Assembly (NCBI GenBank): GCA_000708525.1
Contig: JMRP01000017.1
Span: 1-54,471, forward strand
Direction of reading: 5' to 3'
DNA from: Cyanobium sp. CACIAM 14
GTDB lineage: Bacteria; Cyanobacteriota; Cyanobacteriia; PCC-6307; Cyanobiaceae
DNA: 54,471 nt
In this document: in pieces, positions 1 to 7,633 of the stretch
How the letters are laid out: each line of letters opens with the position of its first letter
Numbering within the stretch: position 1 is the first letter of the stretch
Position numbers and translations under genes: made by a program
The notes under the pieces: model-generated
The model's database searches: none
What the model saw: only the letters and a program-made list of their open reading frames with translations
Told to the model about the DNA's origin: nothing

Positions 1-349
1 CGTGGTGAGACACAACACCTAGAAGGGGGCATGTCAGGAGACGCCTCGGGTCCGGAGCCGTCCCCGGTTCCCGGCACCATGGCCGGGGAAGAACCGCCGA
101 GGTGTGCGGTGCTCAGACACGGGAACAGGGCCAGGGGCTCCCCGCTGGCGAGGGGCCCGTGCGAACCCGGGCTGCTTCACGTCCCGCCGCGAGAGAGGCG
201 GCCGGTGACAGATCGGAGCGTCTCACCCCTGGGGATGAGGCCTCGGCGAAAGGCCCAATGCAGTGACAGATCCGGTTCGTCGGTTATGAGGCTGACCCAG
301 ATGCTTGGCTTAAGGTGTTGTTGATATTCTGTCGTCGTGTGAGTGCATC
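1..349. other. Leading region without a convincing gene
   Basis: No recognisable protein or RNA gene is seen. The 97-codon open frame at 31-324 has no family features and is rich in Arg and Pro, as expected of chance frames in GC-rich DNA. Two things stand out: a GC-rich hairpin around 66-96, and a 10-base direct repeat (GTGACAGATC) at 205-214 and 263-272. A weak promoter-like pair, TTGGCT at 304-309 and TATTCT at 325-330, precedes the GTG start at 350. All of this is suggestive only. Confidence 0.4.
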
Positions 350-1513
350 GTGAGGGCGATCATCGCAGGTCTTCGGCGGAGCGGGTCGCTGTTGCGCAAT
401 CCACTCATAGGCAAGCGCTGGCCTGGCTTTTGGAGAATCTTTTCTGTTGCACTGATTCTGTTCTGCGCCAATCAGCTGCTGGAGCAGGTTCTGCTCAGGT
501 GGTTGTCATCCGATGGCCTCGCAGCCCTGTGCCAGCTGGATTGCCATTGGTACGCCGACATCGCCAGCCAAGGTTACGAACGACTCTCCCTGGATGGGTT
601 TGATTTCAGTCGAAAGGCCAATCTCGCTTTCTTTCCCCTCTTCCCCCTGCTGGCCCATGGGCTGGCAAGGCTGCTTGGGCTTCAGCCGATCACGGCGATA
701 CTGCTGACGGGTAAGGCGTTTTTCCTGCTCTCGATCTTTGCCGTGATGCTGCTTGGGAGGAGAGTGTTGCCGGATATCCATCCAGTGGCAGTGGGCAGTG
801 TGGCGGCTTTCAACCCGTATGCGATCTATGGCAACACAGGGTATACCGAGTCTTTGTATCTGTTCCTTGGCAGCGTCTTCTTCATTCTTCTTCTGAGAGG
901 GGCGATCCTGCGCGCGGCTGCCGCTGGGGCACTGCTTTCGGCCGTCCGACTGGTCGGTGTCATCGCGTTCATGTCTGCGCTCATTGTCTGGGTGCCGCAG
1001 TGGAAGACATGGTCCTGGCGCCTGCGAGCCAGGGCGGCGACCGGGCTCGCCCTGATCCCCTTTGGCCTTCTCCTCTTTATGTGGCATCTCCAGCTGCGCA
1101 CGGGAGATCCACTGGCGTTTATTCACATCCAGAAGGCATGGGGGAGATCAACTCCGACAGGCTTCCTGAGCTGGGCTTCGGTCATTGGTCGCGGACTGAC
1201 CAGTGACTGGTGGTTGTATCGGTATTGGGCCCTTTCAGGAATCGCTGTACTGCTGATCTGCCTGGCGTTTATTGCCAACCGAAGGCATGCGTCTCTGGCC
1301 GTGTTCAGCTTGCTGAGCACCTTGGTTCCGCTGTCGTCGGATTGCTGGGGGTTGACGCGCTACATCTGGTGGCAGCCGCCGGTGCTTCTTTTCATCGCCT
1401 GCGTCGTGGGTCGTCGTCGAATCACACTGATGGCTTGGCTGCTTCTCTCCATCGCCATCAATGTCGTCTGCTATAAGCTGTGGTTCAGCCCAGTAAAATG
1501 GTATATTTCATGA
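350..1513 (+). CDS. PIG-V-like integral membrane mannosyltransferase
   Basis: A 387-residue polytopic membrane protein with a GTG start. After one N-terminal membrane segment (about 29-50) comes the signature DCHWYADIASQGYE at 64-77, which matches the W-D/x-W-Y-x-x-I-A-x-x-G-Y loop of the PIG-V/Gpi18 family, and then FFPLFPLL near 89-96, another family hallmark. In this family an acidic residue in the first non-cytoplasmic loop (here D64 or D70) is catalytic, and the sugar donor is a polyprenyl-phosphate mannose. Bacterial members are poorly characterised and probably modify an envelope glycan or lipid. The base composition is unlike the rest of the window: bases 841-900 contain only 27 G+C out of 60, whereas most genes here look near 70 percent. 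This suggests acquisition by transfer. It has no functional partner nearby. The family assignment is fairly secure; the substrate is unknown. Confidence 0.75.
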   Translation: MRAIIAGLRRSGSLLRNPLIGKRWPGFWRIFSVALILFCANQLLEQVLLRWLSSDGLAALCQLDCHWYADIASQGYERLSLDGFDFSRKANLAFFPLFPLLAHGLARLLGLQPITAILLTGKAFFLLSIFAVMLLGRRVLPDIHPVAVGSVAAFNPYAIYGNTGYTESLYLFLGSVFFILLLRGAILRAAAAGALLSAVRLVGVIAFMSALIVWVPQWKTWSWRLRARAATGLALIPFGLLLFMWHLQLRTGDPLAFIHIQKAWGRSTPTGFLSWASVIGRGLTSDWWLYRYWALSGIAVLLICLAFIANRRHASLAVFSLLSTLVPLSSDCWGLTRYIWWQPPVLLFIACVVGRRRITLMAWLLLSIAINVVCYKLWFSPVKWYIS

Positions 1514-1838
1514 GTGCAATTCGGTAATAAGAGAACTACGCGAAGATAGGGAGTGGCGGGCGCTTCCCGCCAGTGCATTCGGCAAGGCCATCTTCACGCG
1601 GCCATTCACGGGACCATTCACGAGGCCTGGAGGTTCCTCGCACGGCGTTCGGAACCCTGCTGCGTTCCACCTCAGATCGCCGCGATCCCTGTCTGAACCG
1701 CCCCCGGCCGGATCGAGGCGCCATGAGGGTGGTGATCGTGGTGATCGGCACCACCGATTCGTTGCACCAGCCGATTGGAGTGGCGCCTGCTTCTGGAATC
1801 CATGCCGCCGACGATCCATCGGATCGAAGCGATTGCCA
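1514..1838. other. Gene-free stretch with a hairpin
   Basis: No supported gene. A stem with arms GGCGGG (1555-1560) and CCCGCC (1566-1571) and a 5-base loop lies about 40 bases after the stop of the membrane mannosyltransferase. It lacks a T-tract, so it is only a possible transcription end. A short direct repeat, CCATTCACG, follows near 1602-1621. Small open frames on both strands show no protein-like features. Confidence 0.4.
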
Positions 1839-2564
1839 TCATTGGAAATATCCTCTGATCTGCAGGTAGTGCTGGTGCAGATCGGCGAGAAACGTCTGCA
1901 GTTCGGCCTCCCAATAGCTCGGTGCTCCGAATTGCGCATTGTAGGAATCAAGCCAGCCTTTGGCCGTCTCGAGCCGCATCCTCGAGAGATCAAGCGTTCC
2001 GGCTGAGACCTGCTTCTGGCTGAACAGACCGTCCCTCCCGCCAAGTCCAAGAATGTGCGCCTGGTCGATCCCGGCCAGGCTGTGGTAAAGGAAGATCAGC
2101 AGTGCCTCCTGCGAGCCTCGGCGGCCCTTGACCCACTCCACCCAGCGGATGAACTCCCGGTCGACTTCTTTCGCGCTCAATGGCCCAGTGGTGAAACCGA
2201 TGGTGTGATGAGCAGTTTCCAGATTGCCCATGTAGTCGATCTTCTCCGCCGTCAGCAGGAAGGAGGGTTCCTCGATGATCGTCCATTGACGCCCGCTGCG
2301 AAGATGCTGACGCAGGTTGTCGAGAACCCAGCGCATCTCGACGTCCTGCATGAAGCTGCGGGCAGAGACGGGATCCATCTGGCTCGTGGCGATCTCTGCG
2401 ACTGTCTGCACGGCTTGCCGAGGGCCTGAAACGTCAGGAGGGTCGTTTTGCAGGAGCGTTGCCACCGCATTGGCCCTCCGGGCGTCCTCCGGGGGTTTCA
2501 CCTGTTGCCAGATTTCAACGACTGTTTTAACGATTCCAACAAAGGTTGCGATCTCGCCAAGCAT
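1839..2564 (-). CDS. Uncharacterised 241-residue protein
   Basis: I do not recognise this protein. It starts with ATG and reads as a plausible soluble protein: a hydrophobic or amphipathic N-terminal helix (about 3-20), a charged central part, and a helical C-terminal half with many Trp, Tyr and Gln residues. No enzyme motif, zinc site or signal peptide is visible. Codon use is less GC-biased than in the housekeeping genes downstream, and with the preceding mannosyltransferase it forms a small accessory stretch. No operon partner is evident: the neighbour to the right begins more than 300 bases away. The amino-acid composition and absence of low-complexity repeats favour a real gene over a chance frame. 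The function is unknown. Confidence 0.6.
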   Translation of the reverse strand: MLGEIATFVGIVKTVVEIWQQVKPPEDARRANAVATLLQNDPPDVSGPRQAVQTVAEIATSQMDPVSARSFMQDVEMRWVLDNLRQHLRSGRQWTIIEEPSFLLTAEKIDYMGNLETAHHTIGFTTGPLSAKEVDREFIRWVEWVKGRRGSQEALLIFLYHSLAGIDQAHILGLGGRDGLFSQKQVSAGTLDLSRMRLETAKGWLDSYNAQFGAPSYWEAELQTFLADLHQHYLQIRGYFQ

Positions 2565-2873
2565 TCAGTACCTCATCATTCCTTTCGGCAACTCTACGCT
2601 TCTGCCATTGGGCGAGGCTTCTGGCAGTTCTCTCCTCAGCGAGTTGTCGTGCCGATGCTCGGCCAGCTCCGATGGCTGCCCTTCTGAACCAGAACGCAGG
2701 CACAGGATGTAAGGGACGCGATCGAGGGCCTGATCCGCGCTGGCAGGAAGGCGTCACGAAGGGAACCGGTGCCCCGGCAGCTGCTGCGGTGGCCTGTGGC
2801 GGCAGGCTCAGGCCCATTGCCGGAATGCGGCTCTCAGTCATCGGCTGGAATGCCCGGATGAGTCTCCGTGGGA
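2565..2873. other. Spacer without a supported gene
   Basis: This spacer of about 310 bases lies between two leftward genes. The minus-strand frame from 2856 down to 2527 (about 109 codons, starting MTESRIPAM) is open but overlaps the start of the gene to its left and has no recognisable features. The plus-strand frame at 2546-3013 is Arg- and Pro-rich and is judged to be chance. I see no clear terminator or repeat. Confidence 0.35.
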
Positions 2874-3620
2874 TCAGGGGCTGCTCACGCCGAAGGCGTG
2901 CCCCACGGCGGCCGTCATGGCCATCGCCAGAGCACCCCAGAACAGCATCCGCACCGCCCCCAGCCGGATGGAGGCGCCGCCTGCCCAGGCGGCCACACCG
3001 CCCAGAGCCGTGAGCGCCACCAGGGCGGTGATGGTGGTGACCTGGGTGATGCGCTGCGTTGGGCTGAGCAGGATCGTGGAAATCGGCACCACCGAGCCGA
3101 TGGCGAAGCTGGCGGCCGAGGCCAGGGCCGCCTGGATCGGCCGGGCCCGCAGGATCTCGCTCAGGCCCAGCTCGTCGCGGGCATGGGCGCCCAGGGCGTC
3201 GTGGAGGGTGAGCTGTTCGGCCACCTGCCGGGCCAGGGCCGGCTCCAGGCCGCGCTGGCGGTAGATCTCGGTGAGTTCGGCCAGCTCGCCGGCCGGATCG
3301 TTCTGCAGTTCCCGCCGCTCCCTGGCCAGGTCGGCGCTCTCGGTGTCGGCCTGGGACTGCACGGAGACGTATTCCCCCGCGGCCATCGACATCGCCCCAG
3401 CCACCGTGGCGGCCAGGCCCGAGAGCAGGATCGCGCTCCGGGGCGCCCCCGAGGCGGCGATGCCCACCGCCAGCGAGGCCACCGAGATGGTGCCGTCGTT
3501 GGCCCCCAGCACCACCGCCCGCAGCCAGCCGACGCGGTGGCTGAAGTGCCGCTCGAAATGGTGGCCCCGGCCGTGGCCGTGGGGTGCGCCGCCGCTGTCG
3601 TGCCTGCTGGCCCCTGCCAT
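2874..3620 (-). CDS. VIT/CCC1 family iron/manganese transporter
   Basis: A 248-residue membrane protein of the vacuolar-iron-transporter (VIT1/CCC1) family, which exports or sequesters Fe2+ or Mn2+ in exchange for protons. The N-terminus is His-rich (residues 9-27). It is followed by GWLRAVVLGANDGTIS, the family's first membrane helix with its conserved Asp. A second conserved stretch (AGAMSMAAGEYVSV, about 75-88) carries the Met/Glu metal-binding residues. A cytoplasmic Glu-rich helical insert (about 95-165), the metal-binding domain of plant VIT1, comes next, and then three C-terminal helices. The gene is leftward, 46 bases downstream of an NCS2-type permease gene, and could be cotranscribed with it. 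The family is well supported; Fe versus Mn preference cannot be told from sequence. Confidence 0.88.
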   Translation of the reverse strand: MAGASRHDSGGAPHGHGRGHHFERHFSHRVGWLRAVVLGANDGTISVASLAVGIAASGAPRSAILLSGLAATVAGAMSMAAGEYVSVQSQADTESADLARERRELQNDPAGELAELTEIYRQRGLEPALARQVAEQLTLHDALGAHARDELGLSEILRARPIQAALASAASFAIGSVVPISTILLSPTQRITQVTTITALVALTALGGVAAWAGGASIRLGAVRMLFWGALAMAMTAAVGHAFGVSSP

Positions 3621-3666
3621 GGCTGGATCGCCGGAATCGGCCCTGAATTCTCACCCCCCGCCCGGC

Positions 3667-5247
3667 TCAGCCGCGGCGGGAGGGGCGCGCCAGCAGGAAG
3701 GCCACCGCCATCGCCAGATAGCCCAGGGCCCAGGGGGTGCCGCTGCCCCAGCCCGGGGCGAGCACGGTGTCGGCCAGGGTGAAGCTCCAGGCGTGGATCA
3801 GCCCGAGCCAGGAGGCGGCCGCCGCCACCAGGGCGCAGAGGGCGGCGGCGCGGAAGCGCTGCTCGATCACGTACACCAGCATCGCCGCCAGCAGCATGGC
3901 CGCCAGGATCTGGCCCTGCTCCAGGGCGAAGGCGCCGGCGGCCCACACGTCGGCCTGCTGCAGCGGCACCAGCAGCCGGGGCCCGAAGGGGTTGGCCGGG
4001 GTGCCCGTGCCGCCTGCCCGCAGGCCGGCCTTGAGCATCAGCGCCCCCCAGCCCGCCAGGCCCGGCAGCAGGCCGAGGGCCACGGCGGGGGCATGGGCCG
4101 GCGGGGTGGCCTGGAAGGCCTGGGCCGCCATCACCAGGGCGATGTAGAGCACGATCGCCATGCCGGCCTCGATCGGCACCAGCTGGCCCACCACGCCGAA
4201 CAGGCCCAGCAGGCAGCCCAGGCCCATCACCAGTCCGTTGAGCCAGGAGTAGCCGACGCGGGCGCCCATCCCCTTCCAGCCCGGGTGGCCGATGTAGATG
4301 GTGGTGGGGAAGCAGGAGCCGAGCACGGCGGCGGCGATCGTGCCGAGGCCGTTGATCAGCAGCGAGCTCTTCACCGGGTAGGCATCGCCGGCCGCTTCGG
4401 CGCTCTCCAGGTTCTGCAGCGACCCGAGCAGGTTGAACAGCCCCATCGGCACCGTCACCCCCAGCCAGGGCAGCAGCTCGTTCCTCCCCGCCCAGAGGGC
4501 CCCCAGGTGGGCAACGGGCAGGTGCAGCCCCACCTGGGCCAGGTTGCCCTGCCACGCCTGGCGATCGATGCGCAGCAGCCCGGTGGCCGCCGCCAGGGCG
4601 ATGCCCACCAGCACCGCCAGCACCCCCCCGGGCAGGGGCAGCCGCGCCTGGCCGAAGTAGGCCACCAGGATCACCGCCAGCACAGCCAGCCCCACCACCG
4701 GCACGGCATAGGTGCGCAGCAGGAAGCCCAGGCCGATGTAGCCCAGGGCGATGCCGGCCAGGGTTGAGAGCAGGGCGGCCCGGGGCAGCCAGCGCCTCAG
4801 CGGTGCCACCAGATAGGCGCCCCCCGCCTCGATCAGCCCCGACCCCAGACAGGCGATCAGCCCGGCCCGCCACGACAGCAGCGCCGCCGCCTCGGGCGCC
4901 AGGCCCTGGCCGCTGGCCGCCAGCTTCACCGGCAGCATCACAAGGAACACGTAGGCGAACAGGCTGACGGTGTTGATGCCGTAAGGCAGGGCGGTGCGGT
5001 CGTCGCGACCTTCCCGCGTTCCCAGTCGGTGGGCCTGGATGGCGTAGGCCAGATTGCCCACCACCAGGCTCACGCCGGTGGCCGGCAGGATCGTGCCGAA
5101 GATCAGCGCGTCCGGGTAGGCCAGCACGCCGCGGCAGAGGGCCACGATCAGCAGGATCTGGATCAGGTTGTCGAGCCCCAGCCCGAGGAAGCCGTCCAGG
5201 TCGCCCCGGACCCACCAGCGGGGCGCGCGCGCTGCGGCTTCAGCCAC
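3667..5247 (-). CDS. NCS2-like (nucleobase/xanthine-type) permease
   Basis: A polytopic permease of about 526 residues. The frame is open further upstream to 5325, but those extra codons lie inside def. The GTG at 5247 overlaps the def stop in the arrangement GTGGCTGA and gives an N-terminus (VAEAAARAP) just before the first conserved segment, so I take it as the start. Around a dozen membrane segments follow. ALPYGINTVSLFAYVFL near residues 76-92 resembles the conserved loop and helix of NCS2/AzgA-like carriers seen in many cyanobacteria. NCS2 members import purines, pyrimidines or related compounds with protons. The substrate of this cyanobacterial subgroup is not established. Translational coupling to def is suggested by the overlap, and the VIT gene follows. 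Confidence 0.7.
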   Translation of the reverse strand: MAEAAARAPRWWVRGDLDGFLGLGLDNLIQILLIVALCRGVLAYPDALIFGTILPATGVSLVVGNLAYAIQAHRLGTREGRDDRTALPYGINTVSLFAYVFLVMLPVKLAASGQGLAPEAAALLSWRAGLIACLGSGLIEAGGAYLVAPLRRWLPRAALLSTLAGIALGYIGLGFLLRTYAVPVVGLAVLAVILVAYFGQARLPLPGGVLAVLVGIALAAATGLLRIDRQAWQGNLAQVGLHLPVAHLGALWAGRNELLPWLGVTVPMGLFNLLGSLQNLESAEAAGDAYPVKSSLLINGLGTIAAAVLGSCFPTTIYIGHPGWKGMGARVGYSWLNGLVMGLGCLLGLFGVVGQLVPIEAGMAIVLYIALVMAAQAFQATPPAHAPAVALGLLPGLAGWGALMLKAGLRAGGTGTPANPFGPRLLVPLQQADVWAAGAFALEQGQILAAMLLAAMLVYVIEQRFRAAALCALVAAAASWLGLIHAWSFTLADTVLAPGWGSGTPWALGYLAMAVAFLLARPSRRG

Positions 5248-5734
5248 GGGGGAATCCCCCGGGCATGCGGTCGGGGAAGAGCACCCCGTCGAGGTGGTCG
5301 CACTCGTGCTGCACCACCCGGGCATGGAAGCCCTCCACCTCCCGCTCGAAGGGCTGCCCCTGGAGGTCCTGGGCCCGGTAGTGCAGGCGCTTCCAGCGGG
5401 GCACCCGCGCCCGCCAGCCGGGCACGCTCAGGCAGCCCTCCCAGGCGTCGTCGTCGATCGCTTCCCCCAGCGGCGTGAGCACCGGATTCACGAGCACCGT
5501 CTCCGGGATCGGCGGCGCCTCGGGGTAGCGGGGGTTGGCGGTGATGCCGAAGATCACCACCCGCAGGGGCACGCCGATCTGGGGGGCCGCCAGGCCGGCG
5601 CCGTCGCTGGCGGCCATGGTGTCGCGCAGATCCTCCACCAGGGCCAGCAGATCGGGCCCGCCGAAGCGCTCCACCGCGGCGCTTCGCTGCCGCAGGCGAG
5701 GATCACCGATGGTGAGCACGTCGTGGACGGCCAT
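5240..5734 (-). CDS. def: Peptide deformylase
   Basis: This enzyme removes the formyl group from the initiator methionine of nascent proteins at the ribosome. It is 164 residues, normal for the family. All three metal and active-site motifs are present: GAGLAAPQIG (45-54), EGCLSVPG (99-106) with metal ligand C101, and QHECDHLDG (142-150) with ligands H143 and H147 and catalytic E144. The ATG start gives a standard N-terminus. Its 3' end overlaps the start of the downstream permease gene by 8 bases. It is divergent from the dedA-like gene, with about 120 bases between them. Confidence 0.97.
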   Translation of the reverse strand: MAVHDVLTIGDPRLRQRSAAVERFGGPDLLALVEDLRDTMAASDGAGLAAPQIGVPLRVVIFGITANPRYPEAPPIPETVLVNPVLTPLGEAIDDDAWEGCLSVPGWRARVPRWKRLHYRAQDLQGQPFEREVEGFHARVVQHECDHLDGVLFPDRMPGGFPRG

Positions 5735-5856
5735 GGGCGCTCTGGAGTTGCGCCCACTGTGCCGTCTCCCGGCCGCGCTGTCCCTGGGCGGGTACGGGCC
5801 GGGGCGGTCGGTGGCAGGGTCCGGGGCGATAGGGTCTGACTCTTCTCGACCTTCCG

Positions 5857-6523
5857 ATGGTGTGGCCCCTGGCCCTGTTTGACGGGACCATCAGCACCGA
5901 GACGTTGAAGGGGCTGCTCCAGGACTGGGGCTACTGGGTGGTGTTCGGCGCCATGCTGCTGGAGAACGCCGGGGTGCCCCTGCCCGGTGAGACCGTGACC
6001 CTGCTGGGGGGCTACGCCGCCGGCAGCGGCCAGCTCGAGCTGCTGGGTGTGATGGCGGCGGCGGCCGGCGGCGCGATCCTCGGGGGACAACCTCGGCTAC
6101 TGGGTGGGGCGCCGGGCGGGCTGGGGGCTGCTGCTGCGGGCCGGCCGCATGCTGGGCCGCAGCCCCGAGCAGATGGAGGCCCTGCGGGAGCGCTTCCTGC
6201 GCCACGCGGGCAAGTCGGTGCTGCTGGGGCGCTTCGTGGCGGTGCTGCGGGTGCTGGCTGGGCCCATCGCCGGGGCGGTGCGCATGCCCTATCCCCGTTT
6301 CCTGCTGTTCAACGTTCTGGGGGCGGCGCTCTGGGCCTCGACGATGGTGACCCTGGCCTGGCTGGGGGGACGCTGGATCCCCGTGGAGCGCATGGTGCGC
6401 GGCGTGGTGGAGTTCGGTGTCGGGCTGCTGGTGCTGCTGCTGCTGCTCCTGGTGATTCCGAGGCTTGTGGCGCGTCTGGAGGAACGCCAGCTGCAGGGCG
6501 ACGGCCGGAAACCCTCCCCCTGA
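5857..6523 (+). pseudogene. DedA family membrane protein, broken by a 1-base frameshift
   Basis: Two overlapping frames together encode one DedA/SNARE-associated membrane protein of about 220 residues. The first frame from the ATG at 5857 gives an N-terminal half with LENAGVPLPGETVTLLGGY, a DedA hallmark. The match moves to the next frame within the run of five G at 6082-6086: four G would restore ILGDNLGYWVGRRAG and the full C-terminal half (FVAVLRVLAGPIAGAVRM, then a terminal helix) ending at 6523. DedA proteins include flippases for undecaprenyl phosphate or phosphatidylethanolamine and affect membrane potential. The change is either a homopolymer sequencing error or a real inactivation. 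The sequence on both sides is otherwise well preserved, which favours an error or a very recent event. Confidence 0.85.
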
Positions 6524-6544
6524 GGCCGGCCAGGGAGGATGGCC

Positions 6545-7615
6545 ATGCGTGGCGCCGCGCCGCTGCCCCCCCGGATCCCAACGATGCGATACCTGCGCTA
6601 CCTGCCGGTGCCCCTCGCCTGCTGCGCCGTTGGGCTGGCGATCGTGTTCGGGCTGCACGGCCTGCAAGCCGCCTGGATCACCCTGGTGCTGCTGCTGCTG
6701 GAGATCTCCCTCTCCTTCGACAATGCCGTGGTGAACGCCCGGGTGCTCGATCAGCTCACCCCGCCTCAGCAACGCTTCTTCCTCACCTGGGGTCTGGTGG
6801 TTCCCGTGTTCGGTGTCCGTTTCGCCGGCCCGCTGCTGATGGTCTCCCTGGCCGGTGGTGTGAGCGTGGGAGCCGCTCTCGAGGCGGCCCTGCATCAGCC
6901 CGAGCGCTACAGGGCCCTGCTGGAGCTGGCGGAGCCCAGGATCCTCGCCTTCGGCGGCATGTTCCTGCTGATGGTGTTCCTGCGCTACTTCTTCGATGAG
7001 GCCAAGACCCTCCACTGGTTCCGGCCCCTGGAGCGGCGGCTGAGCGATGCCGGCCGGGTCGAGGCGCTGGAGGTGGCCCTGGCGCTGATTCTGCTGCTGC
7101 TGCTGGCGGCCGCCTTGCCCGGCTCCCTGCGGGCCGAGGTGATGATCAGCGGGGTGATCGGGCTGGTGCTGCAGCTGCTCAGCACCTCCCTGGCGCAGGC
7201 CTTCGGCGACGAGGAGGAGGCCGGGGTGCGGCTGGCCGCCGGGGGTGGCCTGGCCAGCCTGGTCTACCTGGAACTGCTCGATGCCTCCTTCAGCCTCGAT
7301 GGCACGATCGGAGCGTTCGCCATCACCCAGAACCTGGGCCTGATCCTCACGGGCCTGGGCCTCGGTGCCCTGTTCATCCGCTCCCTCACCCTGATGCTCA
7401 GCCGTGAGAAGGCGCTCGATCAGCTGATCTATCTCGAGCACGGCGCCCACTACGCCATCGGTGCGCTGGGTCTGCTGATGCTGGTGAGCATCCTGCTCGC
7501 CCAGTACCGGATGGCTCTGCCGGAGTGGCTCACCGGTCTGATCGGGATCGTGCTGCTGCTGCTGTCGCTGGCGGATTCGCTGCGGCACCGGCGGGCTCCG
7601 GGGCGCCCGTCGTGA
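6545..7615 (+). CDS. DUF475 / TerC-like integral membrane protein
   Basis: A polytopic membrane protein of about 356 residues. A GGAGG at 6534-6538 sits about six bases before the ATG at 6545 but directly abuts the ATG at 6539, so I choose 6545. The sequence LLLLEISLSFDNAVVNARVL early in the protein and LLDASFSLDGTIGAFAITQN in the second half are the paired Asp-containing repeats of DUF475, a family related to TerC. TerC-like proteins bind or transport metals, in cyanobacteria and plants linked to Mn2+/Ca2+ homeostasis, but DUF475 itself is uncharacterised. The gene follows the dedA-like locus by about 20 bases on the same strand and converges on the K+ importer gene with 18 bases between stops. 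Confidence 0.8.
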   Translation: MRGAAPLPPRIPTMRYLRYLPVPLACCAVGLAIVFGLHGLQAAWITLVLLLLEISLSFDNAVVNARVLDQLTPPQQRFFLTWGLVVPVFGVRFAGPLLMVSLAGGVSVGAALEAALHQPERYRALLELAEPRILAFGGMFLLMVFLRYFFDEAKTLHWFRPLERRLSDAGRVEALEVALALILLLLLAAALPGSLRAEVMISGVIGLVLQLLSTSLAQAFGDEEEAGVRLAAGGGLASLVYLELLDASFSLDGTIGAFAITQNLGLILTGLGLGALFIRSLTLMLSREKALDQLIYLEHGAHYAIGALGLLMLVSILLAQYRMALPEWLTGLIGIVLLLLSLADSLRHRRAPGRPS

Positions 7616-7633
7616 GCCCCGAGACCCTTCGCT

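Noticed and set aside
31-324. 97-codon open frame at the window start
   Set aside because: No domain, signal peptide or ribosome-binding site; Arg/Pro-rich composition.
2527-2856. Minus-strand frame starting MTESRIPAM
   Set aside because: Overlaps the better-supported gene at 1839-2564, lacks recognisable features and may be chance.
3161-5215. Minus-strand frame of 684 codons spanning the NCS2-like and VIT genes
   Set aside because: Offset frame across two genes with clear family motifs in another frame; Arg/Pro/Gly-rich.
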